Below are positions 23,030 through 33,699 of a DNA stretch of 64,000 bases, piece by piece. Under the pieces are notes generated by a model, which made no database searches, was not told the origin of the DNA, and was given only the letters and a program-made list of their open reading frames with translations. Origin of the DNA: Chrysemys picta bellii (taxonomy: Eukaryota; Chordata; Testudines; Emydidae); assembly GCF_011386835.1 (NCBI RefSeq), contig NC_088801.1:14990824-15054823 (forward strand), given 5' to 3'. Made by a program: the position numbers and the translations under genes. The first letter of the stretch is position 1, and each line of letters begins with the position of its first letter.

Positions 23030-23490
23030 GCGGACCGCCCGGGCGCCATGTTCCCCCGTCCTCTGCAGCCGGAGCAGGGCTGCACTACCGGCTCCCGCCT
23101 GGGGGGGGCGCTTCCCGCTGCCTGCGGGAGAGCGGCGTGAACAAGCCAAGAAGCGGCCCATCCTCTGAAGCCGGGGCAGGGCTGCGCTACCGGCTCCCGC
23201 CGCTCTCCCGCTGTCAGCGCCCACCCCCCACGTGGAGCCGGTAGCGCAGTCCTGCCGTGGCTTCAGAGGACAGGCCGCTCCTCGGTTTGTTCGCGCTGCT
23301 CTCCTGCGGGCAGCGGCCACCCTCCCCCTCAGGCAGGCGCCGGTAGCACGGTCCTGCCGCGGCTTCAGAGGACAGGCCACTCCACGGCTTGTTCACGCCG
23401 CTCTCCTGCGGGCAGCGGCCACTTCCCCCCCCAGGCGGGAGCCAGTAGCTCAGCATTTTGCCGCCGCATACATTTTGCCGCCCTAGGCAC
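23030..23490. repeat. subterminal array of 102-bp units, head-to-head
   Basis: Units beginning GCCGGTAGCRCRG start at 23237, 23339 and 23441 on the plus strand, exactly 102 bases apart. The same unit occurs inverted with starts at 23194 and 23092, again 102 apart. Each unit carries 'ggcttcagagga' and 'ctctcctgcgggcagcgg'. The axis of the inverted arrangement is near 23215. Subterminal repeats of hAT elements often bind the transposase. That role is inference here. Confidence 0.85.
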
Positions 23491-23532
23491 CAGCTTGTTT
23501 AGCTGGTGCCTAGAGCCGCCCCTGCACACCCC

Positions 23533-23937
23533 AGTGATCAGGTGAGATATGACAGGTCACTTTGGCTACGTTTACATCAACACAGGCTTGCATCACAGTA
23601 CGCGCTTTATACCCAAGATAACACCCTACTTTTATCAACACATTCTCCTCTGGTTTGTTATATAATTGATATTTTTGATCACTAATGACATTCTGCTTAT
23701 TAGCATTAACAAAACTATTGGTCTTATTATTTGACAGGGACTTCCCTTGTTTTCCCTGATTGTTTGGCAGGCTGTCTCTTTGTTTTGTACCCAAGTCAGG
23801 GACATTCCAAAAATAGAAGAATGGAATATTCAGTAAGCTAAAAAGGCTTTGTTTCCATTTATTCAGAAGTCTTACTGACAACACTAAATTATGCCAACAT
23901 TTATATTATTTGTTACTTTTGTATTTACTTATATAAA
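23533..23937. other. gene-free spacer
   Basis: AT-rich DNA between the hAT element and the CR1 copy. No gene is recognised. A 124-codon minus-strand frame has no family features. Confidence 0.4.
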
Positions 23938-26025
23938 TGGATTTGGGTAAGCTCAGAGAGCTGATAGGTAAGGTCCCAGGGGAATCAAGACTGAGGGGAA
24001 AAACAACTGAGGAGAGTTGGCAGTTTTTCAAAGGGACACTATTAAGGCCCAAAAGCAAGCTATTCTGCTGGTTAGGAAAGATAGAAAATGTGGCAAAAGA
24101 CCACCTTGGCTTAACCACGAGATCTTGCATGATCTAAAAAATAAAAAGGAGTCATATAAAAAATGGAAACTAGGATGGATTACAAAGGATGAATATAGGC
24201 AAACAACACAGGAATGCAGGGGCAAGATTAGAAAGGCAAAGGCACAAAATGAGCTCAAACTAGCTACGGGAATAAAGGGAAACAAGACTTTTTATCAATC
24301 CATTAGAAGCAAGAGGAAGACCAAAGACAGGGTAGGCCCACTGCTCAGTGAAGAGGGAGAAACAGTAACAGGAACCTTGGAAATGGCACAGATGCTTAAT
24401 GACTTCTTTGTTTCAGTCTTCGCCGAGAAGTCTGAAGGAATGCCTAACATAGTGAATGCTAATGGAAAGGGGATAGGTTTAGCAGATAAAATGAAAAAAG
24501 AACAAGTTAAAAATCACTTAGAAAAGTTAGATGCCTGCAAGTCACCAGGGCCTGATGAAATGCATCCTAGAATACTCAAGGAGCTAATAGAGGAGGTATC
24601 TGAGCCTCTAGCTATTATCTTTGGAAAGTCATGGGAGACGGGAGAGATTCCAGAAGACTGGAAAAGGGCAAATATAGTGCCCATCTATAAAAAGGGAAAT
24701 AAAAACAACCCAGGAAACTACAGACCAGTTAGTTTAACTTCTGTGCCAGGGAAGATAATGGAGCAAGTAATTAAGGAAATCATCTGCAAACACTTGGAAG
24801 GTGGTAAGGTGATAGGGAATAGCCAGCATGGATTTGTAAAGAACAAATCGTGTCAAACCAATCTGATAGCTTTTTTTGATAGGATGTGGTATACCTAGAC
24901 TTTAGTAAGGCATTTGACATGGTCTCGCATGATATTCTTATTGATAAACTAGGCAAATACAATTTAAATGGGGCTACTATAAGGTGGGTGTATAACTGGC
25001 TGGATAACCATACTCAGAGTTGTTGTTAATGGTTCCCAATCCTGCTGGAAAGGCAAAAATGGGGTTCCGTTTTGGGACCGGCTCTGTTCAATATCTTCAT
25101 TAACAACTTAGATATTGGCATAGAAAGTACGCTTATTAAGTTTGCGGATGATACCAAACTGGAGGGATTGCAACTGCTTTGGAGGACAGGGTCATAATTC
25201 AAAATGATCTGGACAAATTGGAGAAATGGTCTGAGGTAAACAGGATGAAGTTTAACAAAGACAAATGCAAAGTGCTCCACTTAAGGAAAAATCAGTTTCA
25301 CACTTGCAGAATGGGAAGAGACTGTCTAGGAAGGCGTACGGCAGAAAGGGATCTAGGGGTTATAGTGGACCACAAATTAAATGAGTCAACAGTGTGATGC
25401 TGTTGCAAAAAAAGCAAACGTGATTCTGGGATGTATTAACAGGTGTGTTGTGAGCAAGACACGAGAAGTCATTCTTCCGCTCTACTCCGCGCTGGTTAGG
25501 CCTCAGTTGGATATTGTGTCCAGTTCTGGGCACTGCATTTCAAGAAAGATGTGGAGAAATTGGAGAGGTCCAGAGAAGAGCAACAAGAATGATTAAAGGT
25601 CTTGAGAACATGACCTATGAAGGAAGGCTGAAAGAATTGGGTTTGTTTAGTTTGGAAAAGAGAAGACTGAGAGGGGACATGATAGCAGTTTTCAGGTATC
25701 TAAAAGGGTGTCATAAGGAGGAGGGAGAAAACTTGTTCACCTTAGCCTCTAAGGATAGACCAAGAAGCAATGGGCTTAAACTGCAGCAAGGGAGGTCTAG
25801 GTTGGACATTAGGAAAAAGTTCCTAACTGTCAGGGTGGTTAAACACTGGAATAAACTGCCTAGGGAGGTTGTAGAATCTCCATCTCTGAAGATATTTAAG
25901 AGTAGGTTAGATAAATGTCTATCAGGGATGGTCTAGACAGTATTTGGTCCTGCCATGCGGGCAGGGGACTGGACTCGATGACCTCTCGAGGTCCCTTCCA
26001 GTCCTAGAATCTATAAATCTATGAA
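23938..26025 (+). pseudogene. CR1 LINE, 5'-truncated, with reverse transcriptase
   Basis: 2.1 kb of CR1 ORF2 and tail. The longest frame (24017-24898) starts after the missing endonuclease and reads '[15 protein letters not shown]', '[19 protein letters not shown]' and '[20 protein letters not shown]' (reverse-transcriptase fingers). A frameshift near 24880 leads to motif A '[16 protein letters not shown]'. Motif B is damaged: the expected GVPQGS is reduced to 'GVPFWDR' by a short deletion. Motif C is intact as 'KFADDTKL' at ~25139. Later frames give '[16 protein letters not shown]', '[20 protein letters not shown]' and '[19 protein letters not shown]'. It ends with the CR1 tail and ATCTATAA/ATCTATGA octamers. 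Dead through several frameshifts and stops. Confidence 0.95.
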
Positions 26026-27863
26026 TTACTAGCCAATATACATCCATTACATACTTAGGCCCTTACCATCTTATGTGAAGTAAGTTCACCTAATCGTGGC
26101 ATTGCTTCCTTATAACCTGTACGCAGTTCCCTCCCTCAGATCCTCACCACTCTTGAGGGTTCTTTGGGTTTTAGTTCAATGCCCCAAGTCCTGTCTCCTG
26201 GACCCCATCCCCCTGGATCAGCATTTTCTTCCTGATAATGGAGTCTCCTCTCACTACTGCAGCAAGCTCCCCTCCTTGTTCAGTTCTGGCAGTCAACAGG
26301 TTTCCCTCACATGGAGAGCAGATCCCTTTGTGTTCCCTGAAACTGCCAGAGGCTTTTTTAAAAGCCATTTCTAGCACCTTGTTTTTTACTTCCCCCCCCC
26401 CCCCCACTGCTCCAACCCCTTTTTCTGCAGACTACCTGAATAGAGCTGGTATTTTCTCCTGGGCTGAAGCCACCTCTCATATGGTGCTCCATTTGAAAGA
26501 AATGCTGTTCAAGTAATCACTCTCAATTATTCCTAGTTTGGGAGATACGTGACAGAGCAGCAAATGGCTGATTCAATATACCTGGAGGCATTTCATGATA
26601 CAACAATTTCATAAAGCCAACCAGAGTTCATGTTTCACAGAGACGAATTTCTCAAACTGTCAGTCTTACCCTCTCACAAATAGTAGGTATGCTTCAGAAA
26701 TTTAGCTTGCTTTTTCCATTTATTTTTCACTGAATTATGTGGAACGTCTGGTGGACTGGAAATTTAAAATGAAGCATGTTACTCTTCCAAACGTGGAGCA
26801 GTTCGAAGTCCAGGCCATCTGCAAAATATCACAAAAATTCCCCCCACTGCAAAACTTTGATTGTTTCCAAGTGGAGGCAGTTCACTTTAACCAGGCTAGC
26901 AAGGACTCAGAAGTAGTTGACTGAGAGCTTCTATGGCTTCCCTGCTTTAATATATATCTTCTGGCTCTCCAGTAGCAGTTATATCAACTTAGACTCCCTT
27001 ACTCTTGCTTACACACAGGTAAGAGACTCTTTTAGACTATCTAGTATCAAAGTGCCAGGTTCTGATACCCTAACGCATAGTGAGCAGCATCTTACTCCAT
27101 CAGTAGTCTCACTGATGTCAGTAGAATTGTCTATGGGATAAGCTATTACTGGACATGAGGAGTCTGGCCCTCAATGAGTGCTCTGAATTCTAACTTACAC
27201 CTCCTTATGAATAACTTTTTTGCATTAATGGGCACTAGTGTTTGTTGTTCTTGCTGTAATTTGCTTAGCCTTTCATCTCTATGCAAGGATTAAAAATATT
27301 TTAAAAAGCTGCTTACCACTATCTTTTTCTCAGTTCCATTGCAACATTTCAAATTTTGTATAATACAAAGAATAATCACTTTGCCAGGCTTGGAAAAGGA
27401 ATTTTGCATCAGGTGGTAGGTGATAGAGCTGGAAGCCTTTGCATCAAACAAATTTTTCAGAGACTATGACTTAAAGCAGACACATCAAGTTTCTTGGTGG
27501 ACATTTTTTCTTTTGAAAAGTTATTTTATCAGTCTGTAAAGCTGTGTTTAATATGAGATTTCTGCCTGATATGAACGTATAGTATGCCAAAAAGGTCAAT
27601 TTCACAAAATATCTTCAGCTTCTATACAAGATACTGCACATTTCTTCATACTGTATTTTTTGCAGGAAAACTATGAACTCAATTTGAAAGCCGTTTGAAG
27701 GCATAATTCTTAAGCTGCCTAGAGGCTGCAGAATAAGTGAAATGTTTGGCATGAAGAATGTGTTAGTGAGCTGACAACATTTCTTATCTCGCATCAGAAA
27801 GGGAAGATTCAAACCATATTTCCTTAGGTGGAGTTGTGGGATGAAAGGACATTGCTTATAAGC
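26026..27863. other. gene-free stretch
   Basis: AT-rich, with a C-run at 26393-26405. No gene is recognised. Short frames on both strands have no family features. Confidence 0.4.
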
Positions 27864-27871
27864 AAAGCGAT

Positions 27872-28267
27872 CAGGGCTGGCTCTGGCTTTTTTGCTGTCC
27901 TAGGCAAAAAAGCCACCAGCCGCCCCCTTCCCTTCCCCCCCACCCCAAGCGCAGCAGGGGAGGGCGTCGAGCCCAGCCGCGGGCCCACAATCCCTGACTG
28001 GCCGGAGCACCGGGGGGAGGGCGGAGAGCCCCTGGTGGCCAGAGCACTGGGAGCAGGGCTGAGAGCCTGGCCAGGGCTCTCCACTCTCCCCGGCAGCCAG
28101 AGCGCCGGGGGGAGAGTGGAGAGCCCCCGGTGGCCAAAGCGCCGGGAGCAGGGCGGCGAGCACGGCCGGGGCCCTCCGCTCTCCCCGACTGGCCGGAGCG
28201 CCGGGAGCAGGGCGGCGAGCCCAGCCCAAGCAGATGCTTGGTGGGCTGGTGCCTGGAGTCGGCCCTG
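27872..28267. mobile_element. hAT MITE (CAGGGCCGGCTC family) with 95-bp internal repeats
   Basis: A 396-bp element with left end CAGGGCTGGCTCTGGC and right end GGAGTCGGCCCTG. A perfect 8-bp TSD, AAAGCGAT, lies at 27864-27871 and 28268-28275. The left part, 'ttttttgctgtcctaggcaa', matches the same position in the full-length hAT at 19396. The core is about 2.4 tandem units of 95-96 bp starting at 28001, 28096 and 28192. Long open frames across it are by-products of GC richness. Confidence 0.93.
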
Positions 28268-28275
28268 AAAGCGAT

Positions 28276-29186
28276 ACGGGTGATGTGATTCATGCTTGAC
28301 CTGGCTTCCACTGAGTCAATAGGAGCCTTTCCATTGATTCTAATGGAAGCTGGATAAAACCTTTAGTTCCTTGTGCCAGTGGCAAGCATGTGAAGCTCAA
28401 GAACAGAAATCTCTGCAAGAAATCATTGTAGCTAATTCTAGTGAAGCTACATTAAGAGAACCTGATAAGGAAAAACAATGCTTTACTCAGATATAGTTTC
28501 TACCAAATTCTGAGACACTCTAGGCTACGTACACAGTAGTTCATACGAACACTGATGTGACTGCAAATGTTATGTTCTTAAAATACTTATGAAAGGCGCT
28601 CTAACTGCTGTTTAGTTATAAAACAATTGGTGCCACTTAATGCAAGTGTTGGTTACTCTGCCTCCTCCCTCTTGATGGTTTTATTTTAGAAAATAGCGTT
28701 CGAAAAATAACTGGGTTTCAGGTTCCACTCAGGTTACCACTGAGACCATTATCTAGAATGTCAAGTATCCATTTGTAAATCATTTTTTTCAAAAGTGAAC
28801 TCCTTGCTTCTCTAGGTTCTACCCTAAAGGTACTGGGGCAAGTCTACCAGGGGGAACTGGCTTGCACCAATGTAACTGGAATTTGGACCATGAAGAATGG
28901 TGGTGACTCTCTGACACAAGCACAATGTATATGGAGTTTAACTAGGAGCAATAGAATTGAATTAAGGAAATGGAAAAATAAGGCTGAATAACAGTAAAAA
29001 AAATTCCTGATAGAAATATCTGGAAACTCATAGTTAGGGTCAATTTAAATCTTTAAAACTAGTCTGGAGAAAGTTTTTTAGGAATTAGATTGCCTGTAGG
29101 CACACCCCAGGGCAAGGGTACCACAAGCGTAGGCTTTGGGACAATGTGCCGGAGTCACTCCTCTGAGGTACTATATCATCCCTGGG

Positions 29187-29236
<50 letters not shown>

Positions 29237-30920
29237 GTGGGGCTTGGGACTAATTTACTGCTTGCCTACGTCAGCATGAAGCTATGCTGGCCAGCAAGTA
29301 GGAAGGGCAGAAGATTCCTTTACCCTGCCTTGTCCACCTGCCTTGGAAAGGGGAATAAGTAAGCTCACAGTAACTACTTGCTCCCACCCAAGGTCCAGAC
29401 AGCCTTTGCAAGGATTCTTACTTGTCTGCACTGGCATATAGTCCAAGTCCCAATCCAGACCTATGAAAAGCACGGTAGGTAACCATCCTGTGTTGGTTGG
29501 GGGTGGGAGTATGGAGTAGAAGACCATCTCTAACTTCTTTGATTCTGTTATGTATATTCCCTACAGCTGATTAAAACAATGGTTTTAATGCTGGCATTTC
29601 CAAGCAATGCTGTGCTTCCATATCAATCAAGTGAAATTTACATAAAATCTGTTTTGAAGATGTCCTGCTTATTATTTCCCTCACAACAGTACATTTCCCA
29701 GGACTCCTGCCAAGGCTCCATTGCTCTGACCCCAATTCCTTATTCTCTCTTCCCAGTCTCTCATTGGCCTCCTTAGGAGTGCAGATTATTATTTTATTTT
29801 TGTTATAGTAAAATATATTTTGTTTTGTTATAGCTAGATTGTCTCTGCAGAGCTAGACTTTTCCTGCTTGGCTGCACTGTACCATGTCTAAGGAGATCTG
29901 CTTTTTTCATGAGTTTTCATATAGAATGTTTTATTAGTCTTCCCACAAGTTTATAAATATAAATTTAAAGCAACCAGGGTCAAATGACTTTGAGTAAGGC
30001 TGAGGCTTTCGCATGGTCCCATCAAAGCTGTACCAATGCAAATTTTCATCTTGTTTTTGCCCTTCCCTTGCTATTCTTGCACTAAAGTCATTTTGTGTAA
30101 CTGTATCAAGTTTTCTAAATGCAAACATGACCCTAGTGTTATGTTTGAACAACGCTAGTCAGTCGTTACTGTTAACATTAATTGAACCCAAAAAATAAAT
30201 CCGTTTTCTGGGTATTGCAGCATGTTATAGTTCCAAGAGCTGCTAACTATGGGATGCCATTTTGTGGCCATTATTTGCCCCTGCAGTTGAGGTTACTGGG
30301 ATGTCTGATTTGAAGCCTTTGCCAGGTACACCATAGTTGTCAGTGCAAAACTGAACTCACAATTTGCAGGTGTGAAAATGGATGCTAGCTTATGATGATA
30401 AAGCACTAAGAATTACAAACCTGTTTTCAGGAAAGAAATAGGAAAATTTATTAGAGGATAGAACTTGATTTGATGTAACTTGATCAAACTGAAAACATTT
30501 TTCATGCTCCTAAGGCCTGATCCAAAGCCTGGTATCATCAGTACGTGTCTTTCCATTGACTTTGGCGAGCTCCTGGTAAAGAAATGGGCTATAAAGTGTG
30601 GTATTCAGAGGAGAGAAGCTGCCTAACACATTATTCAGTAACTAGAGTAATCACATATGTGCGGGTGAAATATGGCCTTTGAGTTTTAACTCAACCCAGG
30701 CCCCATTTCAGGATCCTGAAACTCACTAACACATCAGATAGCATATCTGCCCTTATGCTGCTTTTAGAGGACATCTGTCTCTCCAACACAGCTATAATTG
30801 AGTGGAGGCTTGTATTAGTCTCAAAGATTTTTTCCCCACTCTTTGACAAACACTGTGAGGTTATGAGGTCAAACTTGAAAGCAAAAGTTCATAAAACAGC
30901 CAGTGACATAATCTGTTAAT
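28276..30920. other. gene-free stretch with (TG)22 at 29188-29232
   Basis: Single-copy-looking DNA. 28320-28345 and 30515-30590 resemble old palindromic amniote repeats ('ccattgattctaatgg', 'gcctgatccaaagcc'). The TG tract at 29188-29232 is the only long microsatellite. No coding signal is seen. Confidence 0.45.
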
Positions 30921-31384
30921 GGCACGATACACTGCACAGTTAACCCAGGTTTTAGCCTAAACCATCCTACCATCTGCACAGAAAAACCTCTAACCAGGGT
31001 TTGGAGGTGCTTTAAGCCCAGGCTGCTGCTATAGGTTAAAGCCCGGTGCAGTTTTCACTGGAACTCACTAATGTTGCAGTGAGGATTCAGGCAAAATAAA
31101 CGGCTAATAGTCCTTGAATGCCCTTCCCACAATTTCCCCCCTCCCCCCGCAAAAGGACAGACAAGTTCTCCTGCAATTGTCTTAGGGAAGAATCCTAGAG
31201 TATCTCTAGACAAAGAACCATGGGATATGCCCCCAGACACACACAGGAAAGTGCAGAAACAATGAGGACACAGTAATGCAGGTAGGGCTTTTTCATGTGG
31301 ATGCTCACACACTGGCTAGGCTAATGCACATACTCAGACCTGTGTATTGATCAGCCAGATTGACTGTTCAGTGTAGACATAGCC
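30921..31384. mobile_element. Harbinger-like MITE
   Basis: A 464-bp stretch ending CAGTGTAGACATAGCC. Its complement GGCTATGTCTACACTG pairs with the left end GGCACGATACACTG, and the inverted match continues into 'ACAGT'. The right flank begins TTA; the left flank is TAAT, so a 3-bp TSD is plausible but not exact. The terminal pattern is that of the two larger Harbinger elements in the window. Non-coding. Confidence 0.55.
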
Positions 31385-32011
31385 TTAGATAGAAGCATAT
31401 TCATTATGGCCATATATATACACAGACACCAGTCAACAATGGGGATTGAACCTGACACATCTAGCACCAAAACCGCATATGCCTTGGAACTAATTGTATT
31501 TGGGGTTTGTACAGAGTAGGCTTTTTACAAATGTAGTTGGTGACAATTATTATGTTTTTTGTCAAATTTTGACATGTCGGTTTTTTTTACCAAAATGTGA
31601 CACTCGCAGAAAAATTTGAAAAACAAAAGTTTAGTTTCTGGTTTTTTTGAATGTTGAAAAATGATTTTTTTTGTATTTCTTCAAAAATTGCTGTGAAAAT
31701 ATTTTTCCTTTTAAATACTTTTCCCTCCCCAACTTCTTGTGAAAAATACCTTTTTAAAACCAGTTCTAAGTACAGATTCTGGGTCTGGTCAATAGAAGGT
31801 GACATGATCACATATGCTGAGTCATTCCTTTACACTATGTCTTGTTAATAATTTTTGGTACCTTTTTCATAACTCTAATAAAAATGGCTACTTTTAAATG
31901 TTATCGTGTATAGCTTTAGTATGATATGTAACCAACCGAATAACACACTCTGAAGCATATAGTGGCAGTTATTGCTTCCTCCCTCTTTCTTTGATAATGA
32001 AATATCTACAT
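31385..32011. other. gene-free spacer, T-rich at 31550-31740
   Basis: The T-rich tract includes 'aaaaatttgaaaaacaaaag' type words like those in the MITE at 39796, so it may be a remnant of that family. No gene is seen. Confidence 0.4.
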
Positions 32012-32393
32012 TTCGGGTATGTCTACACTATGAGAGTAGTTCGATTTTACTTAAATCAAATTTGTGGAACCGATTATTACAAAGTCGAACGTGTGTATCC
32101 ACACTAAGGATAGTAATTCGACTTTGTGAGCCCACACTAACGGGGCAAGCGTCGACATTGGAAGCAGTGCACTGTGGGCAGCTATCCCACAGTTCCCGCA
32201 GTCCCTGCTGCCCATTGGAATTCTGGGTCGAGCCCCCAATGCCTGCTGGGGCAAAAAATGTGTTGAGGGTGGTTTTGGGTAACTGTCGTCATTCAACCGT
32301 CACTCCTGCCCTCCCTCCCTGAAAGCGCCAGCGGACAATCAGTTCGCGCACTTTTCTGGTGAGTGACAGTGTGGACGCCACAGCACTGTGAGC

Positions 32394-33674
32394 ATGGAGC
32401 CCGCTGCGACCATCGCTGCAGTTATGGCCGTTGTCAACACCTCGCACCTTATCATCCACCTTTTCCAGAGTCAGATGCTGAAATTGGGTGAGGAGGCTAC
32501 TGCAGCGCGGTGAGGACATTAAGTCTGAGAGGGGCACAGACCTCTCACAAAGCACGGGACCCCACGCCGTGAACATCATGGTGGCAATGGGTCATGTTGA
32601 TACTGTGCAACGGCGATTCTGGGCCCGGGAAACAAGCACGGACTGGTGGGACCGCATAGTGCTGCAGGTCTGGGATGAATCACAATGGCTGCGAAACTTT
32701 AGGATGCGTAAAGGAACTTTCCTGGAACTCTGTGAGTTGCTGTCCCCTGCCCTGAAGCACAAGGACACCCGGATGCGAGCAGCGCTGACTGTCCAGAAGC
32801 GAGCGGCCATAGCCCTCTGGAAGCTTGCAACGCCAGACAGCTACCGGTCAGTCGCAAACCACTTTGGCGTGGGCAAATCTACCGTGGAGGTTGCTGTGAT
32901 GCAAGTAGCCAACGCAATAGTTGAGCTACTGCTGTCAAAGGTAGTGACCTTGGGAAATGTGCAGGTCCTCATAGATGGCTTCGCTGCGATAGGATTCCCA
33001 AACTGCGGTGGGGCTATAGATGGAACTCACATCCCTATCCTGGGACCGGACCACCAGGCCAGCCAGTACATTAACCGAAAGGGCTACTTTTCAATGGTGC
33101 TGCAAGCACTGGTGGACCATAGGGGATGTTTTACCAACATCAACGTTGGATGGCCGGGTAAGGTTCATGACGCTTGTGTTTTCAGGAACTCTGGTCTGTT
33201 TAGACGGCTGCAGGAAGATATTTATTTCCCAGACCACAAAATAACTGTTGGGGATGTGGAGATGCCTATAGTGATCCTCAGGGACCCTGCCTACCAGCTA
33301 ATGCCCTGGCTCATGAAGCCCTATACAGGCGCACTGGACACTGAAAAAGAACTCTTCAACTATCATCTGAGCAAGTGCAGAATGGTGGTGGAGTGTGCTT
33401 TTGGACGTCTCAAGGGGAGATGGAGAAGCTTACTGACTCGCTCTGATCTCAGCGAATCCAATATCCCCATTGTTGTTGCAGCTTGCTGTGTGCTCCACAA
33501 TCTCTGTGAGAGCAAGGGGGAGACCTTTATGGCGGGGTGGGAGGTTGAGGCAAATCGCCTGGCTGCTGATTACACCCAGCCAAATAGCCGTGCGATTTGA
33601 AGAGCCCAGCGGGACGCGCTGTGCATCTGGGAGGCTTTGAAAGCTAGATTCCTCAGTGAGCAGGGTAACCTGTG
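32394..33674 (+). pseudogene. PIF/Harbinger DDE transposase (HARBI1-like), nearly intact
   Basis: The main open frame runs 32488-33600 (370 codons). It shows a helix-turn-helix-like segment 'SYRSVANHFGVGKSTVEVAV' (residues 118-137). The catalytic-type blocks are all present: 'GGAIDGTHIPILGP' (D178), 'GWPGKVHDACVF' (D228), 'ILRDPAYQLMPWL' (D266) and 'VVECAFGRLKGRW' (E302). The likely original start is ATG 32394, whose frame stops at TGA 32511-32513; one indel before there would join it to the main frame. The closing TGA (33598-33600) is followed by 24 further sense codons in frame to a TGA ending at 33674, so it looks like a CGA-to-TGA decay stop. Downstream internal ATGs could still give a protein with the whole DDE core. 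Confidence 0.9.
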
Positions 33675-33699
33675 ACTATTTAGTTTGTTTACAGAGAAG

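Larger units (their letters stand above)
19396..23524 (-). mobile_element. complete hAT transposon (4.13 kb) with perfect TSD
   Basis: The ends are CAGGGCCGGCTCTAGG and CCTAGAGCCGCCCCTG, a 16-bp inverted pair with one internal mismatch. A perfect 8-bp duplication CACACCCC lies at 19388-19395 and 23525-23532. The minus strand encodes a transposase at 22232-19699. The promoter-side 1.2 kb (22440-23524) is strongly GC-rich and holds an array of 102-bp subterminal repeats. It is the only copy of its family in the window with coding capacity, and a plausible parent of the elements at 10437, 27872, 53274 and 59374. Confidence 0.95.

Noticed and set aside
22457..23380. Several 100-200-codon frames in the GC-rich end of the hAT element
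   Set aside because: They overlap in several frames and on both strands, follow the 102-bp repeats, and have low-complexity Ala/Gly/Arg composition.
27828..28311. 146-codon frames on both strands
   Set aside because: By-products of 95-bp tandem repeats in a MITE, with no protein family features.
29188..29232. A CRISPR-like or structured repeat array
   Set aside because: It is a plain (TG)n microsatellite. No spaced direct repeats of CRISPR type occur in the window.
32014..32014. A perfect TTA target duplication for the full-length Harbinger
   Set aside because: The left flank is TTC and the right flank is TTA, so I report it only as a duplication with one likely mutation.
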